A DNA stretch of 64,000 bases from Verrucomicrobiota bacterium (GCA_018240025.1 JAFEGM010000043.1:1-64000); one strand, 5' to 3'. Shown: positions 29,663 to 39,614, numbered from the stretch's first letter. A program made the numbers and translations. The notes: generated by a model from the letters alone, not told the origin.

Positions 29663-31738
29663 TCAGGTCGGACTGGGCCGGTCACCCTCGCCGCTCGGCG
29701 TCGCCGGGCCTTCACCAAGCCGCGCGAGGCAGCGCAAGACCTCCGCGACGCTCCAGGCCTGGGCGATGCAGGCGCGCGGCACAAAGGGGGACTCGGCGTC
29801 GAAGACTTCGCTGATGGAACCGGCGCAGGCGGTGCCGAGATGGGCCTCGAAACTGGCCAGCAACTCCCCAGCGCCGGTCTGGTCCTCGGGATACACCCGC
29901 AGCCAGGCATCGACGAACGGCCCGATCAGCCAGCCCCAGACTGTACCCTGATGGTAGGCGGCGTCCCGCGCCCGCAGGTCGCCGAAGTAGCGCGACTTGT
30001 AGTCGGGGTGACCAGGCGCCAGCGATCGGAGACCGAACGGGGTCAGCAGTTCGCGCCGAACCACCTGGAGGACGGATTCCCAGCGCTCGGGCGCCAGGAT
30101 CGGGTGGTCCAGGGAGAGCGCGAAGATCTGATTGGGACGAACGGCCGGATCGGTGCCGTCGGGGCCATCGACGACATCGAAGAGGCAGCCGAGATCCGCA
30201 TTCCAGAAGCGCTCCTGAAACGCCTGCCGGGCGCGCTCCGCTTCCACCCGCAGGGTTTCGGCCGCCTCGGCATACCCGAAGCGTTCGGACCAGGCGGCCG
30301 TCAGACAGAGGGCGTTGTACCAGAGCGCGTTCAGTTCGACCGCCTTGCCCCGACGCGGGGTGACCACCCAGCCGTCCACCTTGGCATCCATCCACGTGAG
30401 CTGGTAGCCCTCCTCGCCCTGACGCAGCAGGCCGTCGGCCGGATCGATCCCGATCCCGAACTTGGTGCCCTGAAAGTGGTGCTCCAGCGCGTCCAGCAGG
30501 GTCGGGAGCATCTGGCGGACGGTCTCGGAGTCGCCGGTGTAGCGCTCGTAGCGAGACAATGCGTGGAAGAACCAGAGCGTGGCATCGGCCGTATGGTAGA
30601 GACCCTCGCGGGCGCCTTCGGGGAAGAGATTGGGAATGAGGCCGTCCTGAAAGGCTTGGACGAAGGTCCGGAGAATCCAGGCCGCCTCGCGATGCCGGCC
30701 GGTCACCAGCGTCAGTCCCTCGAGGGAAATCATGGTGTCCCGCCCCCAATCGGTAAACCAGTGGTAGCCGGCGATGACCGTCCGCAGCTCGTCTCCCGCC
30801 GCCCGGGCTCGAAGCGCGGCTTCCCGCCGACCGCACGGCGTGATGATGAACTGATCGGCCGCCAACACGAGCTCGGCCGCGGGGCCTACGCGCACGGCCG
30901 GCGCGGCCACCGCCAGCAGACGCTGGCGACGCACCTGCTCGGCGCTCCAGGCGGCTTCCGGGGACAACGCCAGGATCGTGGCCCACTCCTCGCCGGAGGC
31001 GACGAGGGTGACGGGGCGTCCGTGGGTCAGGCTGCAGGCCAGCGCTCCGGGGCTCCAAAGCTGGCCGCGGGAGCGATAGCCCCGCTCGGCTTCGATGGCA
31101 TAGGTCGCTTCGCGCTGGCTGCCGCCTTCGTAGTGCAGGCGCAGCGGCGCGCCGAACAACGAGAGCCGGAGCGGGAAGGGCAGGTGAGGCGCGGCGATCT
31201 CGCAACGCTGTCCCTGCACGAGCAGCGAATAATCCGCCGGGAGCGCTTCGACATCCTGTTCGTGCCCGCGGAACTGGACCGCCGGCCGCAGCGAAAGAGT
31301 CACCGGCGGATGCGGGCTGAGCAATTCATACCGCACGTGCACGGTGTTCTGGCCGTGCACCAGGAAGAGCCGTCTCTCCAGTTCGATCTGGCCGAGGCGG
31401 TAGGTCCAGACGGGCAGCCCGAGTTCGAGCCGGAAGCCCTCGAGCCGCAGGGCGTTCTCCGAGGCCCGGCCCGATTCGGCCGCGACCTCGAGCGGGTGAA
31501 TGTCTCCATCGGGCAAATGGAGGTGCTCGGAAAGCTGATTCAGCAGAACGACGCGGCCGAAAGGGTCGGGGAGGGCGGCCACGAGCAACCCGTGATAGCG
31601 CCGGGCCACCGCCCCGGAGACGCAGCCGGAGGCATATCCGCCCAGGCCATTGGTCACCAGCCACTCGAGGCGGAGTCGATCGTGGGGCGAAGGGTGGTCG
31701 AGCGAAGTCAGATCGACCTGGCGCAAGGGAGTATCCAT
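29663..31738 (-). CDS. Glycogen debranching enzyme (amylo-alpha-1,6-glucosidase, GDE type)
   Basis: A 691-residue cytosolic enzyme that removes branch stubs from glycogen. The N-terminal GDE domain starts RLEWLVTNGLGGYASG. The C-terminal (alpha/alpha)6 catalytic domain (GH133) includes HWFTDWGRDTMISLEGL, WMDAKVDGWVVTPRRGKAVE, and KSRYFGDLRARDAAYHQGTVWGWLIGP in pieces. Start at ATG 31738, two bases after the TreZ stop, so the two are an operon and probably coupled. The frame also runs 61 codons into the TreZ gene without family similarity. Confidence 0.94.
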   Translation of the reverse strand: MDTPLRQVDLTSLDHPSPHDRLRLEWLVTNGLGGYASGCVSGAVARRYHGLLVAALPDPFGRVVLLNQLSEHLHLPDGDIHPLEVAAESGRASENALRLEGFRLELGLPVWTYRLGQIELERRLFLVHGQNTVHVRYELLSPHPPVTLSLRPAVQFRGHEQDVEALPADYSLLVQGQRCEIAAPHLPFPLRLSLFGAPLRLHYEGGSQREATYAIEAERGYRSRGQLWSPGALACSLTHGRPVTLVASGEEWATILALSPEAAWSAEQVRRQRLLAVAAPAVRVGPAAELVLAADQFIITPCGRREAALRARAAGDELRTVIAGYHWFTDWGRDTMISLEGLTLVTGRHREAAWILRTFVQAFQDGLIPNLFPEGAREGLYHTADATLWFFHALSRYERYTGDSETVRQMLPTLLDALEHHFQGTKFGIGIDPADGLLRQGEEGYQLTWMDAKVDGWVVTPRRGKAVELNALWYNALCLTAAWSERFGYAEAAETLRVEAERARQAFQERFWNADLGCLFDVVDGPDGTDPAVRPNQIFALSLDHPILAPERWESVLQVVRRELLTPFGLRSLAPGHPDYKSRYFGDLRARDAAYHQGTVWGWLIGPFVDAWLRVYPEDQTGAGELLASFEAHLGTACAGSISEVFDAESPFVPRACIAQAWSVAEVLRCLARLGEGPATPSGEGDRPSPT

Positions 31739-31740
31739 GT

Positions 31741-33690
31741 TCAAACAACGGCTGGCCGCGCAGCCAGGAAGAGGACGGACTCGGCCGGCAGCTGGAAGAC
31801 CGGACCGCAGACCGGAGGGGGCGTGCCATGGCCGCCATAGGCCGGATCTTCGCTGGACCAGAGAACTTTCCACGCCCGGCCTCGGGGTGGAGCCAGCAAC
31901 GGCTCGGGCAGCGGGGACCACTGCAGATGAGGTCCGAAATTCACCAGGAGGAGCCGGTCGTCCGCGTCGGGTCCGAAGTAGCGCAGCAGCAACGCCTCCG
32001 TCCCGAGGACTGCCCCGTCCAATCCTTCGCGCCGCGCAGGATCGAAGACGGGCTCCTGTCGGCGCAGGCGGGCAAGATCCCGGTAGAGCTGCACCGCCTG
32101 CGGGTGCTGCTCGACTTCCGACCAGTCGAGCGCTCCCGACTCTCCGCGGCCGGGCGCACCCGGATCGGGGAAGGCCTCGGGCGGCAGCGCGGCGGAAGCC
32201 GGGAACTGGCTGAGGAACTTGCGCCGTCCGTGCGCGACGCTTTCACCGCGTTCGCCGGGGTAGTCGGCGATGTACGGAAACGGCGTGCGGGAGGCGAACT
32301 CCTGGCCTTGAAAGAGCAGGGGCGTGCCCGGACTCAGCATCAGCCAGGCCGACGCCAGTCGCCAGCGCGCCGGACTCAGCAGCGTCGAAAGCCGCCGCCC
32401 GAGGAAGATGTTGGCCACCTGGTCGTGGTTCTCGAGGCAATTGAAAAAGCGCTCCGGAGCGAGGCCCAGGCCCGGCGTTCCGCGCGGCTTCTTTTGCCAC
32501 TGGCTGAACTGGCCCTGATAGAGGTAGCCGCGTTTGGCCGTCGAAACCAGCTCCTGGGGATGCCCGCGGTAGTCGGAGAGATAGGCCTCGTTCCGACCGA
32601 GCAAGGCTACCAGCGTGGCGTGATGGAAGTCGTCGTTCCAGACCGCGTCCAGCCCCACGCCGCCGGCTTCGCGCGGGCCGATCTGCTCGCTGTGCTGCCG
32701 TTCGTCTTCGCCGATCAGAAACCGCCGGCGCTCCGGCTGCGCGGCCCGGAGGGTGCGGTCAATGGCCGCCACGATGTGCTCGGACGAGTCGTCGAAGATC
32801 TGCTGCACGGCGTCGAGCCGCAGTCCGTCGAAGTGAAATTCCTCCGCCCAGTAGCGCACATTCGCCAGCACGAACTCCCGCACGGCTGCCGAGCCCTCGG
32901 CGTCGAAGTTCAGGGCGAGTCCCCATTCGTTCTGGTGCTTCTCGCTGAGGTATTGCCGCGTGAAATCGGCCACCTGCGCGTCCTGATCGAAATGGTTGTA
33001 CACCGTGTCCAGCAGCACTCCGAGACCCAGGGCGTGAGCGCGGTCGATGAAGGCGCGCAGATCGTCCGGCGTGCCATACAGGCGGCAGGGCGCGAAAAGA
33101 CCGGCGACATCGTAGCCCCAGCCGAAACGGCCGGGGAATTCGTGCAATGGCATGACCTCGACCAGCGTCACGCCCAGGTCCGCCAGCCACGGGAGCTTCT
33201 CGGCCGCGGCCGCATAGGTGCCTTCGGGCGTGAAGGTCCCGAAGTGCAGTTCGTAGGCGATGTGCGCACCGTCACCCGGCCCGGCCCAGCCGGCATCGGT
33301 CCAGCCGAACTGACCCGGGTCGACCACGCGCGAGAGCCCATAGGGACCGTCGGGCTGCCAGCGACTGGCGGGATCGGCCCGCACTCCGGCCGGTAGTTCG
33401 AAGCCGTATTCGGCGCCGGCCTGGGCGTCCGGCACAAAGACGGACCAGTAGCCGCCTTCCTCGCGTTCGAGCGGGATCGAGCGGTATCCGCCCGCCTCGC
33501 GGAGCTGCAGATGCGGTTCGCACTGCGGTGCCCAGACCCGGAAATCGACCCCTTCGGCCGTGACCTCCGCACCGACGGGAAGACGACGGATGCGCGCTCG
33601 GGGACGCGGGGAAGGAGGTCGGCTGCTCACAGATGGTCCTCCGCGCGCGAGATGTAGCCGGTGCGTCGGAGAAGGCCCTGACGCTGCCAT
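31741..33690 (-). CDS. treZ: Malto-oligosyltrehalose trehalohydrolase (TreZ)
   Basis: A GH13 enzyme of about 649 residues that releases trehalose from malto-oligosyltrehalose. After a Pro/Arg-rich N-terminus comes a CBM48-like domain (VGAEVTAEGVDFRVWAPQ). The catalytic barrel follows with LLDTVYNHF, the nucleophile Asp in FDGLRLDAVQQI, the acid Glu in LIGEDE, and ENHDQVAN. The start is uncertain: ATG 33690 or GTG 33630 (SSRPPSPRP). Its usual partner TreY, which makes the substrate, is not in the window. Divergent from the small lipoprotein gene. Confidence 0.93.
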   Translation of the reverse strand: MAASGPSPTHRLHLARGGPSVSSRPPSPRPRARIRRLPVGAEVTAEGVDFRVWAPQCEPHLQLREAGGYRSIPLEREEGGYWSVFVPDAQAGAEYGFELPAGVRADPASRWQPDGPYGLSRVVDPGQFGWTDAGWAGPGDGAHIAYELHFGTFTPEGTYAAAAEKLPWLADLGVTLVEVMPLHEFPGRFGWGYDVAGLFAPCRLYGTPDDLRAFIDRAHALGLGVLLDTVYNHFDQDAQVADFTRQYLSEKHQNEWGLALNFDAEGSAAVREFVLANVRYWAEEFHFDGLRLDAVQQIFDDSSEHIVAAIDRTLRAAQPERRRFLIGEDERQHSEQIGPREAGGVGLDAVWNDDFHHATLVALLGRNEAYLSDYRGHPQELVSTAKRGYLYQGQFSQWQKKPRGTPGLGLAPERFFNCLENHDQVANIFLGRRLSTLLSPARWRLASAWLMLSPGTPLLFQGQEFASRTPFPYIADYPGERGESVAHGRRKFLSQFPASAALPPEAFPDPGAPGRGESGALDWSEVEQHPQAVQLYRDLARLRRQEPVFDPARREGLDGAVLGTEALLLRYFGPDADDRLLLVNFGPHLQWSPLPEPLLAPPRGRAWKVLWSSEDPAYGGHGTPPPVCGPVFQLPAESVLFLAARPAVV

Positions 33691-33850
33691 CGGGGAGACC
33701 GAAGAAATGACGTCCCGGATGCCACGCTCAGGTCCCAGGCTGAGCGACTCCCGAGGCTGGGTCGCGAAGTCCCAGCGGCGAGTATCCGGCGCCTCCGAGG
33801 TTACCTCGGTGATCCTGCGCTGGCTCGCTCGCCAGGGACTCCAAGATACT

Positions 33851-34048
33851 ATGAAGACGATCTCTCAATCGACCCTCTTCCGCGCCGGCCTGCTGGCTTT
33901 GGTCGCGGTCACCGCCCTACAGCTCGGGGCCTGCAACACGACGAACGCCTCCACGGATCGGGGCGGCGACGCCCAGGCGAACCCTGTCAGCACGGGCGCT
34001 CCCGAGCAGACGCGCAAAAAGGCGGCGCCTCCGGGCACCGGTGGCTGA
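33851..34048 (+). CDS. Small predicted lipoprotein
   Basis: A 65-residue protein with a basic N-terminus, a hydrophobic core and a lipobox ending LGAC (Cys about 29), then a short polar, Thr/Gly/Lys-containing mature tail. Predicted to be lipidated and membrane-anchored. No family recognised and too short for a domain. It lies alone between the divergent treZ and the convergent molybdenum hydroxylase genes. Confidence 0.6.
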   Translation: MKTISQSTLFRAGLLALVAVTALQLGACNTTNASTDRGGDAQANPVSTGAPEQTRKKAAPPGTGG

Positions 34049-34054
34049 CGCAAA

Positions 34055-34091
34055 CGCAGAAGCGTCTCGCTGAGCGCGGGGCGCTTCTGCG
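34055..34091. terminator. Inverted repeat between convergent genes
   Basis: A 10-bp perfect inverted repeat (CGCAGAAGCG / CGCTTCTGCG) with a 17-nt loop lies between the lipoprotein stop and the convergent molybdopterin-subunit stop. There is no T-tract, so it is a possible bidirectional terminator only. Confidence 0.4.
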
Positions 34092-34112
34092 GCGGACGCC
34101 AAGCCCGCTCAG

Positions 34113-36359
34113 TCAGAGCAGTTTGTCGAGCGTGAGCGGCAGCTCGCGCACGCGCCGGCCGGAGGCGTGATAGACGGCATTCGCCACGGCCGCAGCGATG
34201 CCCGTAGTTCCGATCTCGCCCAGCCCCCGCGCACCGACCGGGTTGAAGGCCAGATCGGGCTCGCCTTCGAACAGCACTTCGATCTCCGGCACATCGGCGT
34301 TCACCGGGACGTGGTAGTCGGCGAGGTTGCGCGTGACCGGCAGGCCGGTGGCGGGGTCGTAGATCGTCTCTTCCATCAGGGCCATGCCGAGGCCCATGAC
34401 GACACCCCCGAGGATCTGACTGCGGGCGGTGCGTGGATTCACGATGCGTCCGCCGTCGATCACGCTGAGCACGCGGCGGACCTGCACGCGTGGAGCGGCC
34501 GGGTCGATCAGCACCTCGCAGAAATGCGCACCGAAACTCTGGAAGGCGTGCTGGCCACCGGAGCTGCGTTCCTGCACGCCGTCGGCGGCGAGGTTGGAAA
34601 GCCCGTGGCGCAGCAGAATGACGACGAGATTTTCGCTGGCGCCTGGCGGGCCGGTCACGCCGATGCGCAGCGGCGCGACGAGCGTGACTTCCTCCGGCTT
34701 CCGCCCGGAGAGCGGCGAGCGCTCGTCACGCACCGCCAGCGCGGCGAACTTGGCCACCAGCGCCTCGGCTGCGCGCACGATCGCCGAGCCGACGGTGGCG
34801 GTGGTGTTCGAGCCGCCGGCCACGGGGCCGAAAGGGTGGTCGGAGCAGCCCAGCTCCACCTGCACCTGGGCGGGCGCGAGGCCCAACGCATCGGCCGCGA
34901 TCTGCGTCAGCACGGTATAGGCGCCGGTGCCGAGATCATGCGCCGCGCATTGCACCCGCAGCGTGCCGTCAGCGCGCAGTTCGAGGCGGGCGGTGGCATT
35001 CCAGCGATTGGCCGGATAGGTCGCGGTGGCTACGCCCAGACCGCGCAGGAGGCGGCCTTGGGTCATCGAGCCTGGCTCCGGCGTGCGGCTGCTCCAGCCG
35101 AAACGCTCCGCGCCGCGGCGGTAGCAGCGACTCAGGTTCTTGGTCGAGAACGGCTTGTCTTCGGTCGGATGCTGCAGCGGATCGTTGGCCAGGCGGAGCG
35201 TGATCGGATCCTGTCCGAGCTGGACGGCGAGTTCGTCGATGGCGCATTCCATCGCAAAGGTTCCCGGGGCTTCACCCGGCGCCCGCATGAAGGAGGGCGG
35301 GGCGACATTAACCGTGTGGAGCGTGTGGCCGAATTCGATCGCCGGCGCCTGGTAGAGCACCTTGGCGCCGCCGAAGCCGCAGGCCTCGACGAACGTGCCG
35401 ACGGGGGAGCGCAGGCTTTCGGTCAGGTGGCGGATCGCTTGCAGCTGCCCGTCGGTCTTGGCCGAGAAGGCGACGCGCTGGACCGTCGGAGAGCGATGCC
35501 CCGTGCAGCTCGCCATCTGCGCACGGGACAGCTCCAGGCTGACCGGTCGGCCCAGACGCTGCGCGGCCGCGGCCGCCAGCAAGGTGTGCGGCCAGACCGG
35601 GCCCTTGCAGCCGAAGGCGCCGCCGACGTAGGGGCAGATGACGCGGACGTTTTCGCGGGGCAGGCCGAAGGCGAGAGCGAGGATGTTCTGCACGCCTTTG
35701 ACGAACTGAGTGGTGTCGTACACGACCAGCCGATCCGCCTTCACCCACCAGGCCGTCGTGGCGGAACACTCCATCGGATGATGCGTCTCCGTGGGCGTGG
35801 TGTAGGTGCCCTCGAACTGCCGCAGGTTGCGATCGGCCCGCGCCGCCTCGCCGTCGCCTTTGCTGAACTGGAGCGGCTGGCCGTTGTTCTTGGCCGGTTT
35901 GGTCGCGGTGTCGGGCGCGTCGGCCGCCACCAGCGTCGGCGTTTCGGAAGTGTAGGCAATGCGCACGAGGCCCGCCGCCTCCCGGGCGACCTCCAGCGTT
36001 TCGGCGACCACGAGGCCGACGATCTGGCCGCCGTAGGAGATCACCGCATCGCTCAGCGGCAGGCGTTCCTCGATGCGAATGCCGCCGTCCTGGCCGGGCT
36101 TCGGATCGGCCTTCCACTCGAAGCCGTTGAGGTGGCTGAAGACGGCTCTGACCCCCGGCAGGCGCTCTGCTGCCCCGGCGTCGAATTTCGTGATGCGTCC
36201 CTTCGCCACTGCGCTCGTCATGAGCACCGCATGTAGCCGGCCTGGGGCCTGGAATTCGCGCACGTAGGTAGCCGTGCCGGTGACCTTGCGGAGGCCGTCG
36301 ACCCGCGTCAGCGGCTGACCGACCGCGCGCGCCTCGAGAGGTTTGGGTTCGGCGCTCAT
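34113..36359 (-). CDS. Molybdopterin-binding subunit of PaoABC-like aldehyde oxidoreductase (YagR type)
   Basis: A 748-residue large subunit of the xanthine dehydrogenase family, holding the molybdenum cofactor. The N-terminal fusion domain starts QPLTRVDGLRKVTGTATYV; the cofactor region has YVGGAFGCKG, RAPGEAPG and HDLGTGAYTVL. The catalytic Glu is in RGLGEIGTTG near the C-terminus. Its closest match in layout is E. coli PaoC/YagR, a periplasmic aldehyde oxidase subunit. It begins 3 bp after the FAD-subunit stop. The insertion chaperone (XdhC/PaoD) is not seen in the window. Confidence 0.93.
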   Translation of the reverse strand: MSAEPKPLEARAVGQPLTRVDGLRKVTGTATYVREFQAPGRLHAVLMTSAVAKGRITKFDAGAAERLPGVRAVFSHLNGFEWKADPKPGQDGGIRIEERLPLSDAVISYGGQIVGLVVAETLEVAREAAGLVRIAYTSETPTLVAADAPDTATKPAKNNGQPLQFSKGDGEAARADRNLRQFEGTYTTPTETHHPMECSATTAWWVKADRLVVYDTTQFVKGVQNILALAFGLPRENVRVICPYVGGAFGCKGPVWPHTLLAAAAAQRLGRPVSLELSRAQMASCTGHRSPTVQRVAFSAKTDGQLQAIRHLTESLRSPVGTFVEACGFGGAKVLYQAPAIEFGHTLHTVNVAPPSFMRAPGEAPGTFAMECAIDELAVQLGQDPITLRLANDPLQHPTEDKPFSTKNLSRCYRRGAERFGWSSRTPEPGSMTQGRLLRGLGVATATYPANRWNATARLELRADGTLRVQCAAHDLGTGAYTVLTQIAADALGLAPAQVQVELGCSDHPFGPVAGGSNTTATVGSAIVRAAEALVAKFAALAVRDERSPLSGRKPEEVTLVAPLRIGVTGPPGASENLVVILLRHGLSNLAADGVQERSSGGQHAFQSFGAHFCEVLIDPAAPRVQVRRVLSVIDGGRIVNPRTARSQILGGVVMGLGMALMEETIYDPATGLPVTRNLADYHVPVNADVPEIEVLFEGEPDLAFNPVGARGLGEIGTTGIAAAVANAVYHASGRRVRELPLTLDKLL

Positions 36360-36362
36360 GGG

Positions 36363-37349
36363 TCAGGCAGCGACGGCGAGCTGGACGGCGCGCACGATGG
36401 TCCGGCGCGCGAGTTCGACCTTGAACTGGTTGTGCCGGAACCCGCGGGCCTGCGCGATTTCCTCCTCGGCCGCCCGCGTGAGCGCCGTCGGGTCGTCCAC
36501 CGACATGCCGCGCAAGGCGGCTTCAGCGCGGCGGCAACGCCAGGGTTTGTGGGCCACTCCGCCCAGCGCGAGCCGCGCCTCGGCGATGCGTCGTCCGTCG
36601 AGCTGCACCACCAGCGCGGCCGAAACCAGCGCGAAGGCGTAGCTGGCACGATCGCGCACTTTCAAATACAGCGAGCGGGCCTTGCCGTCGGCCCGCGGGA
36701 GATCGACGGCCGTGATCAACTCGCCCGGCTTCAGCGTGGTCTCGACCTCCGGTTTGGTCTCCGGCAGCCGATGAAACTCGTCGAAGGGAATGCTGCGTTC
36801 GCCGCCCGGCCCCGCCACCTGCACGACCGCCTCGAGCGCCGCCAGCGCCACGCACATGTCGCTCGGGTGGGTGGCGATGCACTGCGGGCTGTGGCCCAGG
36901 ATCGCGTGCATCCGATTGTAGCCTTCGCGCGCGCCGCAGCCGGAGCCCGGTTCGCGCTTGTTGCAGGCGGAGAACGCCGGGTCGTAGAAGTAGTGGCAGC
37001 GCGTGCGCTGCAGCAGGTTGCCGCCGGTGGTGGCACGATTGCGCAGCTGCGGGCTGGCCCCGGAAAGCAGAGCCTCCGAGAGCACCCGGTAGGGGCCGGC
37101 GATGAGCGGATGCTCCGCCAGCTCGGCGTTGCTGATCATGGCACCGATGCGCACGCCGCCATCGGCGAGTGGGCGCACTTCGCGCAAACTCAGTTGTTTG
37201 AGATCGATCAGATGGGACGGCTCCTCGACGCCCATCTTCATCAGATCGACGAGGTTGGTGCCGCCGCCGAGAAAGCGGGCGCGCCCCTGCTGGGCAGCGG
37301 CGATGGCGCCGGCCACATCGGTGGCGCGTTCGTAGGTGAAGCTCTTCAT
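36363..37349 (-). CDS. FAD-binding subunit of PaoABC-like aldehyde oxidoreductase (YagS type)
   Basis: A 328-residue middle subunit. FAD-binding motifs are [12 protein letters not shown] and [13 protein letters not shown] Cys-rich insertion ([14 protein letters not shown] ... GCGAREGYN ... [11 protein letters not shown]) matches the extra 4Fe-4S loop of PaoB/YagS. It passes electrons between the Mo subunit and the 2Fe-2S protein. Start at ATG 37349 ([11 protein letters not shown]), overlapping the 2Fe-2S subunit stop by 4 bp. Confidence 0.93.
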   Translation of the reverse strand: MKSFTYERATDVAGAIAAAQQGRARFLGGGTNLVDLMKMGVEEPSHLIDLKQLSLREVRPLADGGVRIGAMISNAELAEHPLIAGPYRVLSEALLSGASPQLRNRATTGGNLLQRTRCHYFYDPAFSACNKREPGSGCGAREGYNRMHAILGHSPQCIATHPSDMCVALAALEAVVQVAGPGGERSIPFDEFHRLPETKPEVETTLKPGELITAVDLPRADGKARSLYLKVRDRASYAFALVSAALVVQLDGRRIAEARLALGGVAHKPWRCRRAEAALRGMSVDDPTALTRAAEEEIAQARGFRHNQFKVELARRTIVRAVQLAVAA

Positions 37350-38005
37350 GGCTTGGGGAGAGAGGCGGTGGCTTCGGCGGCCTCCAGCACGGCCGCGCGG
37401 ATGTTCGGATAGGCTCCGCAGCGGCAGAGATTGCCGCTCATGAACTCGCCCACCTGTTCGGGCTCGCGGGCGTGGCCTTCGAGCACGCAGCCGACGGCCG
37501 AGCAGATCTGGCCGGGCGTGCAGTAGCCGCATTGAAAGCCGTCGTGCCTGAGAAAGGCCGCCTGCATCGGGTGCAGGGCTTCGGGCGTGCCCAGACCTTC
37601 GATCGTGGTGATGCGATCGCCAGCGCAGCTCTGGGCCAGGACGAGGCAGGAGTTCACCCGCCGCCCCTCGAGCAGCACGGTGCAGGCGCCGCACTGGCCG
37701 TGGTCGCAGCCCTTCTTCGCGCCGGTTAGCATCAGGCCGTCGCGGAGCACATCGAGCAGGGGGCTCCGCCCGTCGATCCACAGCTCATGCGTGTGGCCGT
37801 TTACCACCAGCGACACCTTGCAGCCCCCCGCGCCCTGAGGGTCCGGGGCCGGGGACTCAGCGCCGAAGCCTGCAGGAATGCGGGCCAGCGAAAGGCTGGC
37901 TGCGCCGGCCGTGGTCAGGGCCAGGAAGCGGCGCCGTGGCAGGGGCCGGCCCAGGAAGCCCGATTCGGGCTGTTCCGCTCGCGGATCTTCGGGAGTTGCG
38001 CTCAT
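37346..38005 (-). CDS. 2Fe-2S subunit of PaoABC-like aldehyde oxidoreductase (YagT type), Tat-exported
   Basis: A 219-residue iron-sulfur subunit with a twin-arginine signal ([12 protein letters not shown], residues about 23-50), which would carry the folded heterotrimer to the periplasm. The plant-ferredoxin domain has the [16 protein letters not shown] cluster, and the helical domain has [10 protein letters not shown] and NLCRCGAYP. First gene of the operon. Together the three subunits should oxidise aldehydes to acids; the electron acceptor is unknown. Confidence 0.94.
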   Translation of the reverse strand: MSATPEDPRAEQPESGFLGRPLPRRRFLALTTAGAASLSLARIPAGFGAESPAPDPQGAGGCKVSLVVNGHTHELWIDGRSPLLDVLRDGLMLTGAKKGCDHGQCGACTVLLEGRRVNSCLVLAQSCAGDRITTIEGLGTPEALHPMQAAFLRHDGFQCGYCTPGQICSAVGCVLEGHAREPEQVGEFMSGNLCRCGAYPNIRAAVLEAAEATASLPKP

Positions 38006-38121
38006 GAAGGCATGGAAACGTCAGTGCGGCCTGCTGCGCGCGCCCTGCGCGAAGGGTTTCGTGGGACTGACAAAATGAAGGGGTCAGATTGCGCCCTGAG
38101 CTGCGGGTCAGGGAGCGCTGT

Positions 38122-38640
38122 CTAGGACATCGACCGCTGAATCTCCTCCGCCTTGGCCAGATGAGTCTTCAGCACCGGCAGGGTTTCGGTGACCCAAGCC
38201 TTCAACTCGGAGTCCTGGCCTTCCGCGGCGTACTTCTCGAACTCGCCGATGACGCGGCGGTGCTCGGCCACCATTTGGCGAACGTAGCGATGGTCGAAGT
38301 CCTTGCCGGTGGCCTTCTGCAGATCCTCCACCAGCAACTGGCCCTGTTCATCGAGCAGCGTCGGAACCGCGTAACCCCGCGCGTCCGCGACCTTCTTCAG
38401 GCGGTCGCCGGCGGCCTGATGCTCGGTCGCCATGGACTTCCCGTAGTTCTGCACCAGGGCATCGGAGGACTTCCTCATCGCCACCCGTCCCAGCTCGACC
38501 GCGAGTTGCCCGGACTTGGCCGCCTGAGCCACGAAGTCGGCTTCCGCGGCCTTGGGCGCGCGAGGTTCCGATTGGGCCAGGGCGCTCAGGAGGACGGAGC
38601 AAGCCGAGAGGACGAAAAGGGAGAAGGAGCGGGGAGACAT
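38122..38640 (-). CDS. DUF4142 ferritin-like exported protein (copy 1)
   Basis: A 172-residue protein with an N-terminal signal peptide (residues 1-23) and a DUF4142 four-helix domain (EADFVAQAAKSGQLAVELGR, FDHRYVRQMVAEHRRVIGEFE). Such proteins are periplasmic and often sit in stress islands, but their function is not established. A frameshifted paralogue lies at 50274-50811. ATG 38640 is chosen as it starts the signal peptide. Divergent from the outer-membrane protein gene across 221 bp. Confidence 0.88.
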   Translation of the reverse strand: MSPRSFSLFVLSACSVLLSALAQSEPRAPKAAEADFVAQAAKSGQLAVELGRVAMRKSSDALVQNYGKSMATEHQAAGDRLKKVADARGYAVPTLLDEQGQLLVEDLQKATGKDFDHRYVRQMVAEHRRVIGEFEKYAAEGQDSELKAWVTETLPVLKTHLAKAEEIQRSMS

Positions 38641-38861
38641 GGCAGGAGGTAGGGCGTGCGAGCGGCGCACCGCGCGGGGACGGGAAGCGGTTCGCTTTGC
38701 ACCCGCCGCGCGCTTTCAGGCACTCGCCGGAGGCAGGGATCAGTGGGCGACCGATCGCGCTACGATCTTCCCAGATCCTCCGTCGGCGCCCTGAGCGTAG
38801 CGTAGGGCGGCAGCCATGGGCGGGAGGCGCGTCGAAAGGTGGCCGGCGTACTGCCATTCCT

Positions 38862-39590
38862 ATGAAGACAAACCTTAAACTCACCCTGATTCTCGCCTGC
38901 CTGCTGCCCGCGGCTTCCGGCCTGCAAGCCGGCACGGAGACTTACGATTCGAAGTCCGTGACGCGCCCGCCGGAGACGGAGATTTTTGGCACCGGGCCCT
39001 ACATTTCGCTGCAGGCCGGCGTCAACGCGTTCCAAGAGTATGGCCGCTCCCGCCACTATCAGCTCGCCGAAGGCGATTTCGCCATCCGACGCGACTCGCG
39101 CGTCGGTGGCTTCGGCGGCTTGAAGGCCGGCTACGTCTTCGGCACCGGGCTGATCCGCCCGACGGTCGAGGCCGATCTGTTCTACAACGGCTTCCGCACG
39201 CGGTACCGTGAAAAGCTGAACGGCAACACCATCGCGCGTTTCAACGAAGACGTGAACTCGGGCGCCTTCATGGCGAACTTCATCCTGAAGATCGCTCCGC
39301 CCTCGTGGCCGCGTCTGCAGCCGTATGCCGGCGTCGGCGTCGGCGCTTGGGTGATGGGGGACAACGAAGTCACCTGGACCGGGCCGACTCCGAGCTTCCC
39401 GATCCGTCGGCAGGGCAAGGATTCCGGCTTCGCCTGGCAGGTCATCGGTGGCGGCGACTACTACCTGAACCGCCGTTGGAGCGTCTACGGCGAGTACAAG
39501 TTCCTCAACTATGAGGACGCCGCCCCGGTCGGTCCTCAGCGCGCCATTCGCCAGCACCTCGCCGGTGTCGGAGTGCGGTTCCACTTCTAA
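38862..39590 (+). CDS. Predicted outer-membrane beta-barrel protein
   Basis: A 242-residue exported protein: signal peptide to about residue 23 (ending LQAG), then alternating amphipathic strands (GPYISLQAGVNAF, GGFGGLKAGYVFG, LQPYAGVGVGAWV, RWSVYGEYKFLNY) and a C-terminal Phe (LAGVGVRFHF). This is the OmpA/OmpW-like barrel pattern with the terminal aromatic used by the Bam complex. Function unknown; structural or porin-like is an inference. Followed by a strong intrinsic terminator. Confidence 0.85.
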   Translation: MKTNLKLTLILACLLPAASGLQAGTETYDSKSVTRPPETEIFGTGPYISLQAGVNAFQEYGRSRHYQLAEGDFAIRRDSRVGGFGGLKAGYVFGTGLIRPTVEADLFYNGFRTRYREKLNGNTIARFNEDVNSGAFMANFILKIAPPSWPRLQPYAGVGVGAWVMGDNEVTWTGPTPSFPIRRQGKDSGFAWQVIGGGDYYLNRRWSVYGEYKFLNYEDAAPVGPQRAIRQHLAGVGVRFHF

Positions 39591-39614
39591 TCCGTTCACC
39601 CATCATGGAAGGCG

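Noticed and set aside
36363..37781. Longer form of the FAD subunit
   Set aside because: The extra 144 codons are antisense-frame translation of the 2Fe-2S gene; the ATG at 37349 with 4-bp overlap gives the family's N-terminus.
38080..38100. GGGGTCAGATTGC motif resembling repeats mobilised by REP-associated transposases
   Set aside because: Single short copy with no partner inverted repeat and no transposase nearby.
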